Below are positions 21,950 to 32,625 of a DNA stretch of 64,000 bases, piece by piece. Under the pieces are notes generated by a model that worked only from the letters and a program-made list of their open reading frames with translations, had not been told where the DNA came from and made no database searches. Numbering within the stretch: position 1 is the first letter of the stretch; every line of letters starts with the position of its first letter. Both the position numbers and the translations under genes were made by a program. This DNA is from Argentina anserina (lineage: Eukaryota; Streptophyta; Magnoliopsida; Rosales; Rosaceae), in contig NC_065875.1 of the NCBI RefSeq assembly GCF_933775445.1, positions 1,116,001-1,180,000 of the forward strand, given 5' to 3'.

Positions 21950-23465
21950 ATGTCTGATGAGGTTGTTGCTCGATTTGCTGCCGCCTTGGCTATTCGTGAA
22001 GGAGGTCGAATTTCCTTCACCTCTGCCGCTGGTGCCGTGGCGACCTCTCCTGGCATTTTTTTCGTGGGGCGCATTCTCTCCAACAAACGACGAAGGCTTG
22101 AGATAAAGGTTGTGATGCGGACGATCTCTGTCCTTTGGGAACCTGAAGAATCGACTACACATGAGGGCAGTTGGCGATAGTCGATATATTTGTTTTGAGA
22201 TTCACCAGGGAGGCCGATCAGAAACAACTGCTCTCCGACGAGCCTTGGTTTTACAGGAGGTTATTGTTCATCATGGCGCCGTATGATGGGTTAGAGGATG
22301 TTCATTCGGTGGCCTGCGATTCATTCATGGTCTCGGTGGAGATCCTAGGACTCCCTCCAAAACTTTTTATAGTGTAGGCGAGTTAGTTGGCTCGATGTTG
22401 GGAGTAATTAATGATATTGATCGGCCAGGCAACAAGAGAGGTTCTCGGGCTAAGCTTCGGATTCGACATCGTGTTGTTGATCCGGTTAAGGAAGCGTATC
22501 CGCCGATGGTATTTGAGTTTGGTCCGGATTGGATTCCAGGATTTCCGGCAACTCTATCTTTCAAATATCTGAGTGTTACTGAGTTTTGTTGAGTGTGTGG
22601 GTTGTTGGAACACTTAGAGATAGGCTGTGGTGGTGCTCCAGATCTATTGGAGCCGCAAGTGCTTGGTGGTGTGCCAATGATGGGGAACATAGTGGTAGGT
22701 GCCGGCTTGAAGGGGATAAGGGAAAGGGTGTAAACCCTAACCCTAACCCGAACTGTAATTCCTCCATGGTTTCAAGTTGGCTTGCTGGCGGTAGTAGGGG
22801 TCCAGGGAGGAGTGCCAACCCTTTTGATGGTGCACGACTTTGTTTGATGTGGAGTAGTGGCGGGGCTGTGGCGACATCATCTTCCAAGGGGCCTCAGTTA
22901 TCCTTCTCTCTGCCGGGGATGACAACGGTGGAGTTAGCTGCCCAATTAACTCGCATCTTCCCTCAGCCAATGGCGGTGCAGGTCCCGGAGGTGGTGACAA
23001 TCCCGAAAAGAGCTTGTAGATCCGATGGAGAAGGCCGTTGTTCTTGCAGTTTTGGGATCGAAGCAGAGTGCTTGTGGGGAGGTGGATGGTTTTAAGAAAT
23101 GGTCTCACATTCTTAGAAAGGTATGGAGCTTGTCCCTTTTGATGTTTCTTTTAATGCTAATCTATCGCTGCCGGTTGCAAATGACAGTTTAGTTTTCCCC
23201 GGTTAAGAAGGAGGTGATGAAGAGGAAGGCAAGTTGCCCTAAGGGTTCTACCAACAAGCCTAAGGCGGTGAAGGAAGGTGAACCAATGAAATCTGGTTTC
23301 CAGGGAGCTAAGAAGCGTAAGTTTATAATTGCGAGGGGTAAGAAAGCTTTAGTTTTTTATGATAAGGTTGTTGATGGTAGTACTAGCACCAAGGAGCTGA
23401 AGGATGCGGCGGTGGAACCAGGAGCTATGGCGGCTGTGTCTCACAGGGAGACCCCCTATGTGTAG
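21950..23465 (+). pseudogene. LINE ORF1-type protein (DUF4283 plus zinc knuckle), decayed
   Basis: From ATG at 21950 the protein starts MSDEVVARFAAALAIREGGR and shows the DUF4283 pattern across three frames: VGRILSNK, VLWEPEE, FRFTREADQKQLLSDEPWFY, MAPYDGLEDVHSVACDSF, RPGNKRGSRAKLRI and YPPMVFEFGPDWIPG. A CCHC-type knuckle follows (FC-stop-VCGLLEHLEIGC). Its second position, CGA-like Arg in relatives, is TGA at 22590-22592. This domain pair is typical of ORF1 of plant L1-type non-LTR retrotransposons. Frameshifts near 22175 and 22380 and several stops destroy it. No ORF2 with endonuclease or RT follows, so only the 5' part of the element remains or it was a domesticated relative. The tail (23214-23465) is Lys-rich with a basic KKRK stretch. 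Confidence 0.75.
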
Positions 23466-23829
23466 GGTGGTTCCGGTTTTTTTTCTTAAATAAGTGAGCA
23501 TAGTCTTGCATTCAGACATTTAGTTACTTGGTTACTTCTGTGTTTCTTTTCATGGTTGTTGGCATAGAAACAATTAAGATTAGTTGCTAGGCTTTCTTGT
23601 TTTGCATGGTTATATTCGGGCTCACCAAATGGGCGTGCCATGTTCATATTGACATCCTACTTTACCTAATATATTGACGACTCGTTCGTTTATTTTTAGA
23701 ATTTTTTTTTTCGCAAACCCATGCGATGAAAACACATGTATAACATGGATACAAGGCTAAGTCTTGTTAATCACAAGAAATAAATAACATAAACTATTTC
23801 TAAAACATTTTTAACTTCCAATAAAAAAA
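23466..23829. other. Spacer without recognised feature
   Basis: AT-rich DNA between the LINE relic and the MITE; nothing supported. Confidence 0.4.
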
Positions 23830-24226
23830 GAATTAATTTCAGTTTACCCTCTAAACTTTACACTCAAAATCAGTTCATCCCTGAAATTTTTATTTTAATT
23901 AGTTCACCCCCTATACTTTCAAATGACATCAAAGAATGACAAAATTCAGATTTTCTTAGTTAAAATCCGATAAAAAAAATCATCAAAAGTAGGCTTCAAA
24001 TCATATATGCAAGACCAAAATAAAATTTTCAATAATTCTACAACGACACTGAAGCTTTAAAATTAGGTTTTGTAGCATAATTATCGATATAATCAATATA
24101 AAAATCTGAATTTTGTCATTCTTTGATGTTATTTGAAAGTATAGGGGGTGAACTGATTAAAATAAAAGTTTAAGGGGTGAACTGATTTTGAGTGTAAAGT
24201 TTAGGGGGATAAACTGAAATTAATTC
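23830..24226. mobile_element. Foldback MITE 1 (397 bp, long terminal inverted repeats)
   Basis: The ends read GAATTAATTTCAGTTTACCC and its near-perfect reverse complement. Inverted similarity continues for about 120 bases per arm (shared blocks CTTTACACTCAAAATCAGTTC and CAAAGAATGACAAAATTCAG), leaving a loop of about 150 bases. Runs of TAAAAAAA flank both ends and may be an 8-9 bp target duplication, which would suggest a Mutator-type origin. No coding capacity. Confidence 0.9.
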
Positions 24227-24639
24227 TAAAAAAAACACTTTTTTTTATAAGATAATAAGAATTTTTTTAAGATCAACATAGCCGTGCATTCCTATATTTG
24301 CACCAAAAAATCCTTTTCTTTTTCCAGATCATTGGTCATTTGAACTTTGAATTCATGATGAACAACAATGATATTCATCACAATTTTCGGTCTTAGCATA
24401 TTTAAATGTTGATGCACAAAAAATAAGTGTTCCATCATTGATATTAATTTATCGTGATGATTCCTTACAAATATCAAGGGGTTGGAATATTTTTGAGACT
24501 AGCTCGTGTCACTAGGACTAAAGTTCCACATATATTGGACCTCATGTGATCCAGTAATCCAGTATGGGTGATTAAGCGTCTTATAGTCTATAAATTATGG
24601 GTGATCTAAGCAGTGATAGGGTGAATGTTCTTGTCCCGT

Positions 24640-24800
24640 AGATAAGCTTGTAATTCTAAAGCTTCTTTCTCACATTCAACCAGACTCACCATGTCTAGAG
24701 CTCTCAAATAAGTATGACGCACATTGGCTACGAAACTATCCACTTTAGCGCCATATAGTTCCACTTTAGTATCATCTCCAGTATATGTAGTAGTCCTGTA
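24640..24800 (-). pseudogene. Relic exon of an unrecognised protein (copy 1)
   Basis: The minus strand encodes an open stretch with TKVELYGAKVDSFVANVRHT and LVECEKEALELQAYL. A related stretch at 27.13-27.29 kb reads MEIQLCGSMVDDFVVNVRKT. The conserved pattern L-G-VD-FV-NVR-T shows both come from one gene family that I cannot identify. No start, stop or splice sites could be assigned. Confidence 0.45.
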
Positions 24801-25869
24801 TGGAATTCACCAACAAGCCATTTGAATAGAAGCATTCGACAATGCAAATACCAATACTTCGAAAATATATAAACCCACCAAAAATCCTGTATTTAACAAT
24901 AGAAAAATTTGCAAAAAAATATTAGTGGAATGATAGCTAGCACCATTTAAATCCTTGATCCCTTAGGAGGGAACCTGTCACACCTTAACTATTCACAGTT
25001 TTTAGTTTGATGATATTATATTACATTTATTCACATATATCGGTATTTTAGAGTTATATAAATACATGTCTAGATATTTCCAGATACTTTCATCAAAATA
25101 TTTAATTTATGGAAGGTCAATATTTTCTACGATCACTGATATTCCAATACTAGACAAAGAGAATACACCTCTATTATCATACCATGTTAACCCCTTGCGT
25201 GTTACGAAGATTTAGCACTTGATTTAAGTTGAAATTTCTCAGCTTGAAAACTTCCAACAAAACTTTGAAATTTCTAAATTACGAACATGATTATATTTTC
25301 AATAATACTTGAAGAGAAATTTTATACACACTCCTCTAATTTCTTAATACACATTGCTTATGTTTTCTTGTCATTAAAATTCCAATCAATGAATAAATAG
25401 AAAAATCTTACAACACTAAAACAACTTAAATTAATATGTCATTACCCAAAAACAAATAACAAAATATTTTATTTCAAATTATAATTTCTCCTCGTGTTAT
25501 CAGTATCATGGATAAAAAAGTCATCCATGAGCATCAATATATTAACTATTGAAATAATTATTATCCATATGTAGAAGTAGCAAGTAAAACAATGATCAAG
25601 ACAAATGGTAAGAGGTTACAAATACATCTTGCATATATGAACACATAATCATCAATCGTTTAGTTCGTTTAACAAATATTACGGTGTGTATTATACACGA
25701 TTCAATTATTGACTAATCGACTATGACTATATGCCTATATATATTATGTAGATATTGATATAAATCTTCAACAACAAAGACAAGAAAGTTAATTTATGCA
25801 ATCTTATAAGAGAATGAATGAAAGTAATAATTACCTCTTTTCTCACATGCCATTTGCCTCATCCGGGTT
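24801..25869. other. AT-rich intergenic DNA
   Basis: Very AT-rich; no gene or clear repeat seen. Confidence 0.45.
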
Positions 25870-26085
25870 TAACACTTTTTCAAACCAAGCAGCAAGTTTT
25901 TATCCCTCTGGTCGTGCTCAAGACCCTCTTCGAATGTGTTTACAACTTTTGAAACTTCGTTTGATTTGAATTACACCGAAATCTTGCGCATATATCCTCT
26001 TACATATTCTAGATTCATGTCAAAGCATTCCTCAGCATTTTCCAAAGCCTCACTGTTGAAACTTGATTGCAAGTAAGTTAAAAGG
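25870..26085 (-). pseudogene. TPR-gene fragment, minus copy
   Basis: The minus strand reads NSEALENAEECFDMNLEYV, GYMRKIS, a stop, then SNEVSKVVNTFEEGL. This matches the layout of the plus-strand TPR relic at 26.4-27.0 kb (EALEDAEKCIHINQKYPNGY, LRK, AKARDTFEEGL). The TPR sequence resembles the repeats of HSP70-HSP90 organising (STI1/HOP) proteins. Only about half of the residues agree between the two copies, so their separation is old. Confidence 0.6.
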
Positions 26086-26395
26086 ACTGCTCGCTATATA
26101 TATGCTCATATTTGTGAGAATGAAAGATGAATAATGGCAATAACACACCGAAAATCAGTAAGGTTCTTAGAAAAGGAATTTATAAAAGGGTTGATGTCAA
26201 GTGCCTTGCTATACTGCTAGTACTTCCTTGAAGTCCTTGAGCCTCATAAACTCATTACATATTCACAAAAACAATCACATTTTGGTAACATGATATGTTA
26301 TCTACACAATTAAATCCAAGTGTTACAGCGAAAACGGTTCTAAAACCTTTTTGGTGTATTTAAATTCTTACCAACTTGAGTGTTTTTTAGATAAA

Positions 26396-26980
26396 CGATG
26401 AGCTGATGAAGGTCAAGAACTTCAGGGAGGCCCTGAATCAATACAATAAGGCGTTGTAAATGAATCCATGGGACATAGAGGTCTATAATTTTATAATTTC
26501 ATTTGCTATATACTTGCTCAGATCCTTGGTGTATTAATCACTATCATCTTTTGTATTTTCTTCTTACACATGCCTATAGCAACCAGTCACTAGCTTACTT
26601 GCAGCTAGGCTTGAACTTTGAAGCATTGGAGGATGCTGAAAAGTGTATTCACATTAATCAAAAGTATCCAAATGGATATCTCCGGAAGGTTTTGGAATAT
26701 TTCAAGTCCAGTGATGTGGCAAAAGCTAGAGATACTTTTGAAGAGGGTTTATAATACAATGAAAGGAATACGTACCAACTGTTCAGTTTAAGAAATGTCA
26801 AGAGATTATGGGACAAATAGCAAGTGAGCAGGTTAACTTACTTGAGGAAGGTGATGATGCTATACTGCCTTTGTTGGCTAAGAGTAATGCACCAAAGATA
26901 CAAATTTCTCATAACACAATAGTTATTCCTCCAGCACTCTTCATTCCAAAAATCAACCTGGAAGAAGATGAGTTATAATT
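26396..26980 (+). pseudogene. TPR-gene relic (STI1/HOP-like), plus copy
   Basis: A first TPR helix pair reads NDELMKVKNFREALNQYNKAL followed by a stop. After a gap that looks like an old intron (about 26480-26580) it continues NQSLAYLQLGLNFEALEDAE, KCIHINQKYPNGYLRK and ARDTFEEGL. A third part reads CQEIMGQIASEQVNLLEEGD and ends in TAA near 26979. Co-chaperone TPRs bind the EEVD tails of HSP70/HSP90, but carboxylate-clamp residues cannot be checked in this decayed copy. It faces the minus copy tail-to-tail at 25.9 kb. Confidence 0.65.
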
Positions 26981-27129
26981 GTTATTAAGAACTCATCCGG
27001 AAGGAAAAAGAATAATATAAATAAAACATAATAGTTACACAAAATAGATTTGACTTATCTATACCTCCATATTATATTAGTACAAAGCATTTTTTATGGC
27101 AACTTCAACTATAGGGTTGGGATGATCAC

Positions 27130-28210
27130 GCCCTCAATATTCTTCCAATTTGAATGTTTCATGTTAAAGCGTACTCCAGCTTTTGGGATCAGGAGCACTC
27201 ACAAATGTTTTTCGAACATTGACCACAAAGTCATCCACCATTGATCCACATAGCTGAATTTCCATATCTCCCATTGTTAGCAAAATATCGGTCAATTCAA
27301 AGTTAAAGAGCATTCAATAGCTTACAAGTCCTGGCAAAACTAAATACCGTATAATCTATAAAGTCTCACTTTCTCAAATAACTCGTTCATCTGTGCTGAC
27401 ACGGTTGTAGGCTTAGACTTAGAATTATAAGCCACACCATATATGTCCAAATAAAAAAAATTGTGTCTTTAGGCATTACAATATTTAATATGAATATTTA
27501 TGCAACCTTACTTCGATACTTCTCTTTTGCAAGAGGCATAAGGCTTTCAAGAACCTCTGTAATATTGTTCTTGGTAAGATTTAGTCTTTCATGTCCTGAA
27601 AAGTACTTATTGATCTATGAATAGACTTAAGAAGAGATACGGGCTTTAAACAAGTGTTTAATGGGGTATTCCTTTAAACCAGTTGTACCAACATAATTAC
27701 GTGACAATAATTGTAACTCGTCATGACAGAGCATAAGCTTGCAATCGTGTCAACAATGATGAACGAGTTATTTGAGAAAGTGAGACTTGATAGATCATCT
27801 ACCTTTAAACCAGTTGCACCAACACGTCTACCTTTTTTAGTGTTCAAGAGTTTGAGATCTTAGTGTGGCATGCAGAGATTGAACTGGATGTGAAGCACAT
27901 CGTCGCTGCAAATGGTTCCGGTATTTGGTGAGCATATTTCCCACTTAACTTGGGTATAATAATGACTATGTAATATGACACATTCTACTACAATGGAAGA
28001 CACAATTTAGGGTTTTACTGGATTACAATGTATTATTGGAAAATGATATAGAGTTGATGAGTAACGCAAAATATATATTAATTATATGTTGAAATTCCTT
28101 CCATACTCCTATGGGAGTCCTTTTATGCTCCTAATAAGGTATTTATACTCTAAAAAGAATATGTAATTCCTTGCATAACGTATATTTGTGCACAATACTT
28201 TAAATATACT
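27130..28210 (-). pseudogene. Relic of the RING-associated gene family plus unrecognised exon (copy 2)
   Basis: On the minus strand, 27640-27360 reads TKNNITEVLESLMPLAKEKY and VSAQMNELFEKVRL with stops. This is homologous to the RING-type pseudogene at 11.9-12.3 kb. Further along (27.29-27.13 kb) comes MEIQLCGSMVDDFVVNVRKT, related to the relic at 24.7 kb. The flank at 28.08-28.21 kb (CTCCTAATAAGGTATTTATACTC) also resembles the 5' flank of the 12.3-kb copy (12.34-12.47 kb). The RING itself was not found here. Confidence 0.5.
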
Positions 28211-28561
28211 TTATTTTTGTTGAAATTTCCATCCGAATCCTATCAATTATTCGACAAATCATTCTAGAATTCTTCGTGTTAGTCAATTAATTGAGCCGGG
28301 CTCAAAGAAATCATCGACGCTTCTGATAAATTCTTGCATTATTTATTTGATATCTTCTTCTTTTGATCCAGCTATGGTGCATTTAACTCCTCTATGATGT
28401 TTTTTTTGTGATGTTATGAATTAGGAATGAGGTTATATAGATTATAGAATTAGGAATTCTTATTATTTCTATGTTAAAAATGTTTAGGGCATCATTTGCA
28501 ATGTAATTCGGTTCCGTGAAAGCTATATTTTGTTCAACTGTTTGTGTTTTGCTTTTTTTTT

Positions 28562-29506
28562 GTGCTCCTAAATGTACCCAACAAACTTCTTATTATACCT
28601 AGCATATTTTGTACATTTGCATAATTACTTACTACATCTAACATTTTCCAAAATAATACCCTTCTTTTATCAAACCCAACGAAATCACACCCTACCCGTT
28701 CTTGTCCTAAACAAAAAAAAAATCAATCACACTCACTTCTTCCTCAGTCATCAATTATCCTACTTGCAAGTTGAAAGGATAGCATATTTGTTTCCCTGTT
28801 GATTTAAAACGTAGCATACCCTTGAGCTCCAACATTACCCTCCATTCTCACATCTCAAAGCAATGTCGATGTTTCTCCACCCTTAAATGAATCATTTGTT
28901 GTTCTCTTCCCAATATCATAATCCCAACTAGATTGTGAACTAGAGCTTATTGCGCATGTCAACAATAGTGAATTAAGGGATGCAGTTGATATGAAATCAA
29001 AGTCTCACTACGGATTTGGAATCCTCCTCAATCATGCACTCTTCCATTGTAAATGGTGGATTAAATCTGGATCGGATGTACAAGGTAAGGAACAAATAAG
29101 TTTCATTATTCATGCTTCAGGTGCACAATGTATAAGCACCAATCAACTAGTAACTTCGATTCACTCCTCAACCACACACTCTTCCACTATAAATGGATTA
29201 ATTCAGCATATCTTGTGCTTTTGCTTACGATGATAAGTGAAAGACAATGACTAATATGAAGAAACATAAAAAAAATAATCTAAAAATAATTACGGTGGGT
29301 TCGATTGCCATATGCTCGTTATGCATCACCAGAAGAGGCGGGTGTGATCGAATTTTGCTGGGTTTTGCACAAAAATAGGGTGTGATTTTGCTGGGTTTAA
29401 TAGAGAAAATGCATTATTTGAAAATGACTGGTGAAGTGAGTAATTATGCGAGTGTACAAAGTCTATTGGGTGTACTATGAAGTTTGTTGGGTACATTTAA
29501 CAACAC
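28562..29506. mobile_element. TIR element 1 (945 bp), family GTGTTGCTAAATGTACC
   Basis: The left end reads GTGCTCCTAAATGTACCC and the right end is the inverted counterpart ending GGGTACATTTAACAACAC. Inverted similarity runs through ACAAACTTC, ATAATTACTCACT-type and GAAATCACACCCTA blocks for over 100 bases. The same terminus is found in the element at 38.8 kb. No transposase frame is present. The target duplication is not clear. Confidence 0.8.
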
Positions 29507-30700
29507 TTAAAAAAAATGTCGTTACGACTTTCAAATAAATGGGGGAAAGTACACTATGAAAGTCAGATGCAACTATTATATACTCTTCCACCACTATCTT
29601 ATAGACGAATCAAGAAGTTATGAAATTGTGGAAGCTCTCACAATGGACATGATATCACATTAGATTGATTGTGTTTTAGTCATGTGCACAAAAAATTTAA
29701 TTAGTAAATTGTGGATTTAGTGTTATATCCATTAGAAGCCCCAAGGCCTCCATCTCCAGAGGAAATGAGGGAGATATATGGCACAAGAACTAGCTCATTG
29801 ATGAAATAATGCTTGCTTGGCCCTATTTCTAACTTGCAAGTGTTTTGTGGAAAATGCCTTTTTTTGTTTTGTTTTTATAAGGAAAAATGTCCAAATCATA
29901 CTAATTTGAGGTTTTTTTTTCCCAAATCAAGTATCTCTAGAGATTGTTTCCTTAGTCAACACACGGTTGTGATTAAGGACTAAAATATCGACGAGAACGA
30001 ACATATCGATGGTCCAAAAATTGGAAATATTGACGGAAATATCGATTTTAAAAAATAATTAAGTAAATTGATGGAAATTTAAATGAAAACATGGAAATTT
30101 TGAATAAAATTTTGAGAGATGTTTATTTAATCAATTATCTACTATATTTCATAAGAAATTATTATATAACTATTAGTCTATAATGAGTTATAGTAATTTA
30201 AGGTAAAACAATCGTCGAGAATTATTAAAAATTTACTTTAATTTTTTTTAATGGCTGGGAACCCAAAGGGAGGCTAGGTCATCACGCATTATATATATAT
30301 GATACATTAAATATGAAATTACATAAGTGATTTGGAACTACATAGAGGATCTATGAGGTATAAATTAGAACTTAATAATATTAATATACTTACGAACAAG
30401 GAAGAAAAGAGAATATCAACAAAGCTTCACTCACTAATATATTTGGAATTTGATGCTAATATATTTAGAACTTGAAATAGAATAGAGTTGAGTAGTGATG
30501 CAAGTGTGCAACCAAGGACTAACATCCTAATGTATTTATAGTGTTATAAAATTTTAATTTGAAAAGTAGTTAAAAATTGAATTGTAGGTAAATAATGTGA
30601 TGAAGTTAGTTGGGATTGGACATATACCTAATTTTCTTTGTTTATCAAATTTATTACACATACAATATATATTATACAGTGTCAAAATATAACACAAATT

Positions 30701-30760
30701 GACTTAGTAGAGTTGGCTACGTGATTCATTTTCTATTGAGGTCAACATGGTTCGATTCCC
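30701..30760 (+). other. tRNA-like pol III A/B box pair 1
   Basis: TTAGTAGAGTTGGCTAC resembles a pol III A box and GGTTCGATTCCC matches the B box consensus, 48 bases apart start to start. No tRNA cloverleaf forms. It looks like a SINE or tRNA-derived head inside the Mutator-like element. Confidence 0.5.
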
Positions 30761-30847
30761 CTAAACAACAAGTTAGGTTTTATTTGAATTTTATTTGAAA
30801 CATAGAATGAAATATATATTAAAAATAGCCATATAGAACCATAACTA

Positions 30848-30907
30848 TGCTTGGTAGAGTTGGCTACATATCTTTGCTTGCAAATGAATGACCACGGTTT
30901 GATTCCC
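30848..30907 (+). other. tRNA-like pol III A/B box pair 2
   Basis: TTGGTAGAGTTGGCTACA and GGTTTGATTCCC repeat the arrangement of pair 1 with the same 48-base spacing, 147 bases downstream. The B box has one C-to-T change. Confidence 0.5.
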
Positions 30908-31268
30908 CTCAAACTCAAATTGAGTTTTAATTTCTGGTGGCGACACGTGGCGGAAGGAGTGATTATATCGCGGATATATCTAAAATATCGATAATATCAC
31001 TATATATCGTGGAAATTTCCAAAATATCGACCGAAATTACAATGGTATGTGAATGATATATCTCTATCCCGAAAAATCGAAATTATCGCCGAAATATCGA
31101 CGATAATTTCGATTTTTTAGTCCTTGGTTGTGATGGTATTTCCCGTTTCAACAATTCTTTCCCTTTTTCAACTGTTTTATTCCATTTTTACCATTTTCTA
31201 CCTTTTAAACTATATTTTGAATTAGGCGCGATGATAAAAAAACATAATGCAGTGACTCTTTTTGAAAT

Positions 31269-31271
<3 letters not shown>

Positions 31272-31315
<44 letters not shown>
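31272..31315. repeat. (GA)n microsatellite, 44 bp
   Basis: A perfect AG/GA dinucleotide run of about 22 units. Confidence 0.98.
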
Positions 31316-31318
<3 letters not shown>

Positions 31319-31860
31319 CGCGTCGGAGGTTTCAAATACAAAAAAGTGATTATGATAATGGTTAGTGACAAGATCGCTACTTCAAGTTCAGTGAGACCAC
31401 CGAACGTTGACAATGGCTTTGACACTTTCCTTTGTAAAATACGAGTGATAATGGCCCATTTCCATTTCACAATAAAAGGGCAATTCTGTTATGTCACTCA
31501 CTCACTCTTATATCATTTGTATAAGGTCCATTACTGATTTACACAACAATACAAATGAAACTACCGTTATCCTGTCTATTTTCATTGTTACAATTTTCTC
31601 AAAGTAAAATTCTAAAATTAAGATTCTTTAGTGTTTCAGTGATCAGTTATTTGACACAGTAAAATAGTGCTAGCAGAATTTAGTGTGGAGGTGGATTTGT
31701 GCAGCATGCATAGATGAATGCTATGATAATTCACAAACAAGTGAGGAATGGAAAGAGAGAAACTTTGAGAGAGTTCAGAATCACAAAAGTCTGCCCCAGC
31801 AGAAGGAGTTGAAGTAGCAGAAATGAAGAAGTGAGCTTTACCTCTAAAAACAAGCAGTTC
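31316..31860. other. Intergenic DNA, nothing recognised
   Basis: No supported frames or repeats. Confidence 0.45.
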
Positions 31861-32360
31861 ATGGTGACGCCCACCAAGTGTTCGACGAAATGCCTCCAAA
31901 GAATGTTGTAATTTTCATCCTTGCCGGCAACAATGTTTAAATCAAACCCCATTGGGTACCGAAAGTGGGATTCTCCAAGCGGTCAGGTTCTAGGTGCAGG
32001 AATGAAAGAAGGTCTGCAATTTTGGAAACACCTTAAGAGACGGTGGAGATTTTTGGAAAAAGGCGTAATGGGTGTGTCCTTGATTGTCCTCTACATTTGA
32101 CAAGCTTCCTGCGCTGCAATGCTGGATACAGAAGGGTCTTCAACATAGTTGCAATCAACTTTATTGCAGCCATTTCTGCAGGTATACAGCTCAAAGTATA
32201 TATTGACTTAGTAGTGACTGATTATCATTTTTTATTCTATATTTCATATCTTCACGATCCTATACGTTCTTACGGTTTTTGTTGGTACAATTGCTTCTGA
32301 GTTGAGAACCACATCTTTAGCTATCAAACAGACAAATATTCAGCACCTCAAAGATCCTTA
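31861..32360. repeat. Duplicated segment with PPR-like fragment (copy 2)
   Basis: Homologous to 12.60-13.30 kb. On the plus strand it reads GDAHQVFDEMPPKNVV, a clear PPR signature, followed by a stop. It is followed by shared DNA and then the 3' flank of ACA-B. A short plus-strand stretch near 32.13-32.19 kb (NIVAINFIAAISAG) may even be an ACA transmembrane-5 piece in opposite orientation, but that is weak. Confidence 0.7.
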
Positions 32361-32625
32361 TAGCCAGTTACAGTCATAAAAAAAAACTATATTGCAGTAG
32401 GTTTTGTGGAAAATATACAGTATGTTGCATTTTAAGCAAAATGGTGACTATAATATATGAATAAAAAATAAAAATAAAAAATATGAATCTATATTACACT
32501 GTTCCGGAAGTAATAACATATTTCCAAAGAAACAAATAAAACGAATTATTCAAAAAGAGAAAAAAAATTAATTGTATGCTGGTTTTGAGCTACACAGCTA
32601 ATCAGCTATCCAACCATGCTGAAGT

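Larger units (their letters stand above)
29974..31125. mobile_element. Mutator-like non-autonomous element (1,152 bp) with 9-bp target duplication
   Basis: It starts TAAGGACTAAAATATCG and ends with the inverted CGATTTTTTAGTCCTT. It is bounded by a perfect 9-bp direct repeat GGTTGTGAT (29965-29973 and 31126-31134), as expected of Mutator-like transposition. Both ends are dense in ATATCG/CGATA motifs, and the inside is AT-rich with no transposase. It also contains two tRNA-like promoter pairs at 30.70-30.91 kb. Confidence 0.85.

Noticed and set aside
31272..31315. Coding repeat (RERERE) in the plus-strand frame
   Set aside because: A plain GA microsatellite translated; no supporting gene structure.
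32130..32185. Plus-strand stretch resembling ACA transmembrane 5 (NFIAAISAG)
   Set aside because: Only about 15 residues with a gap; too short to separate from chance hydrophobic similarity.
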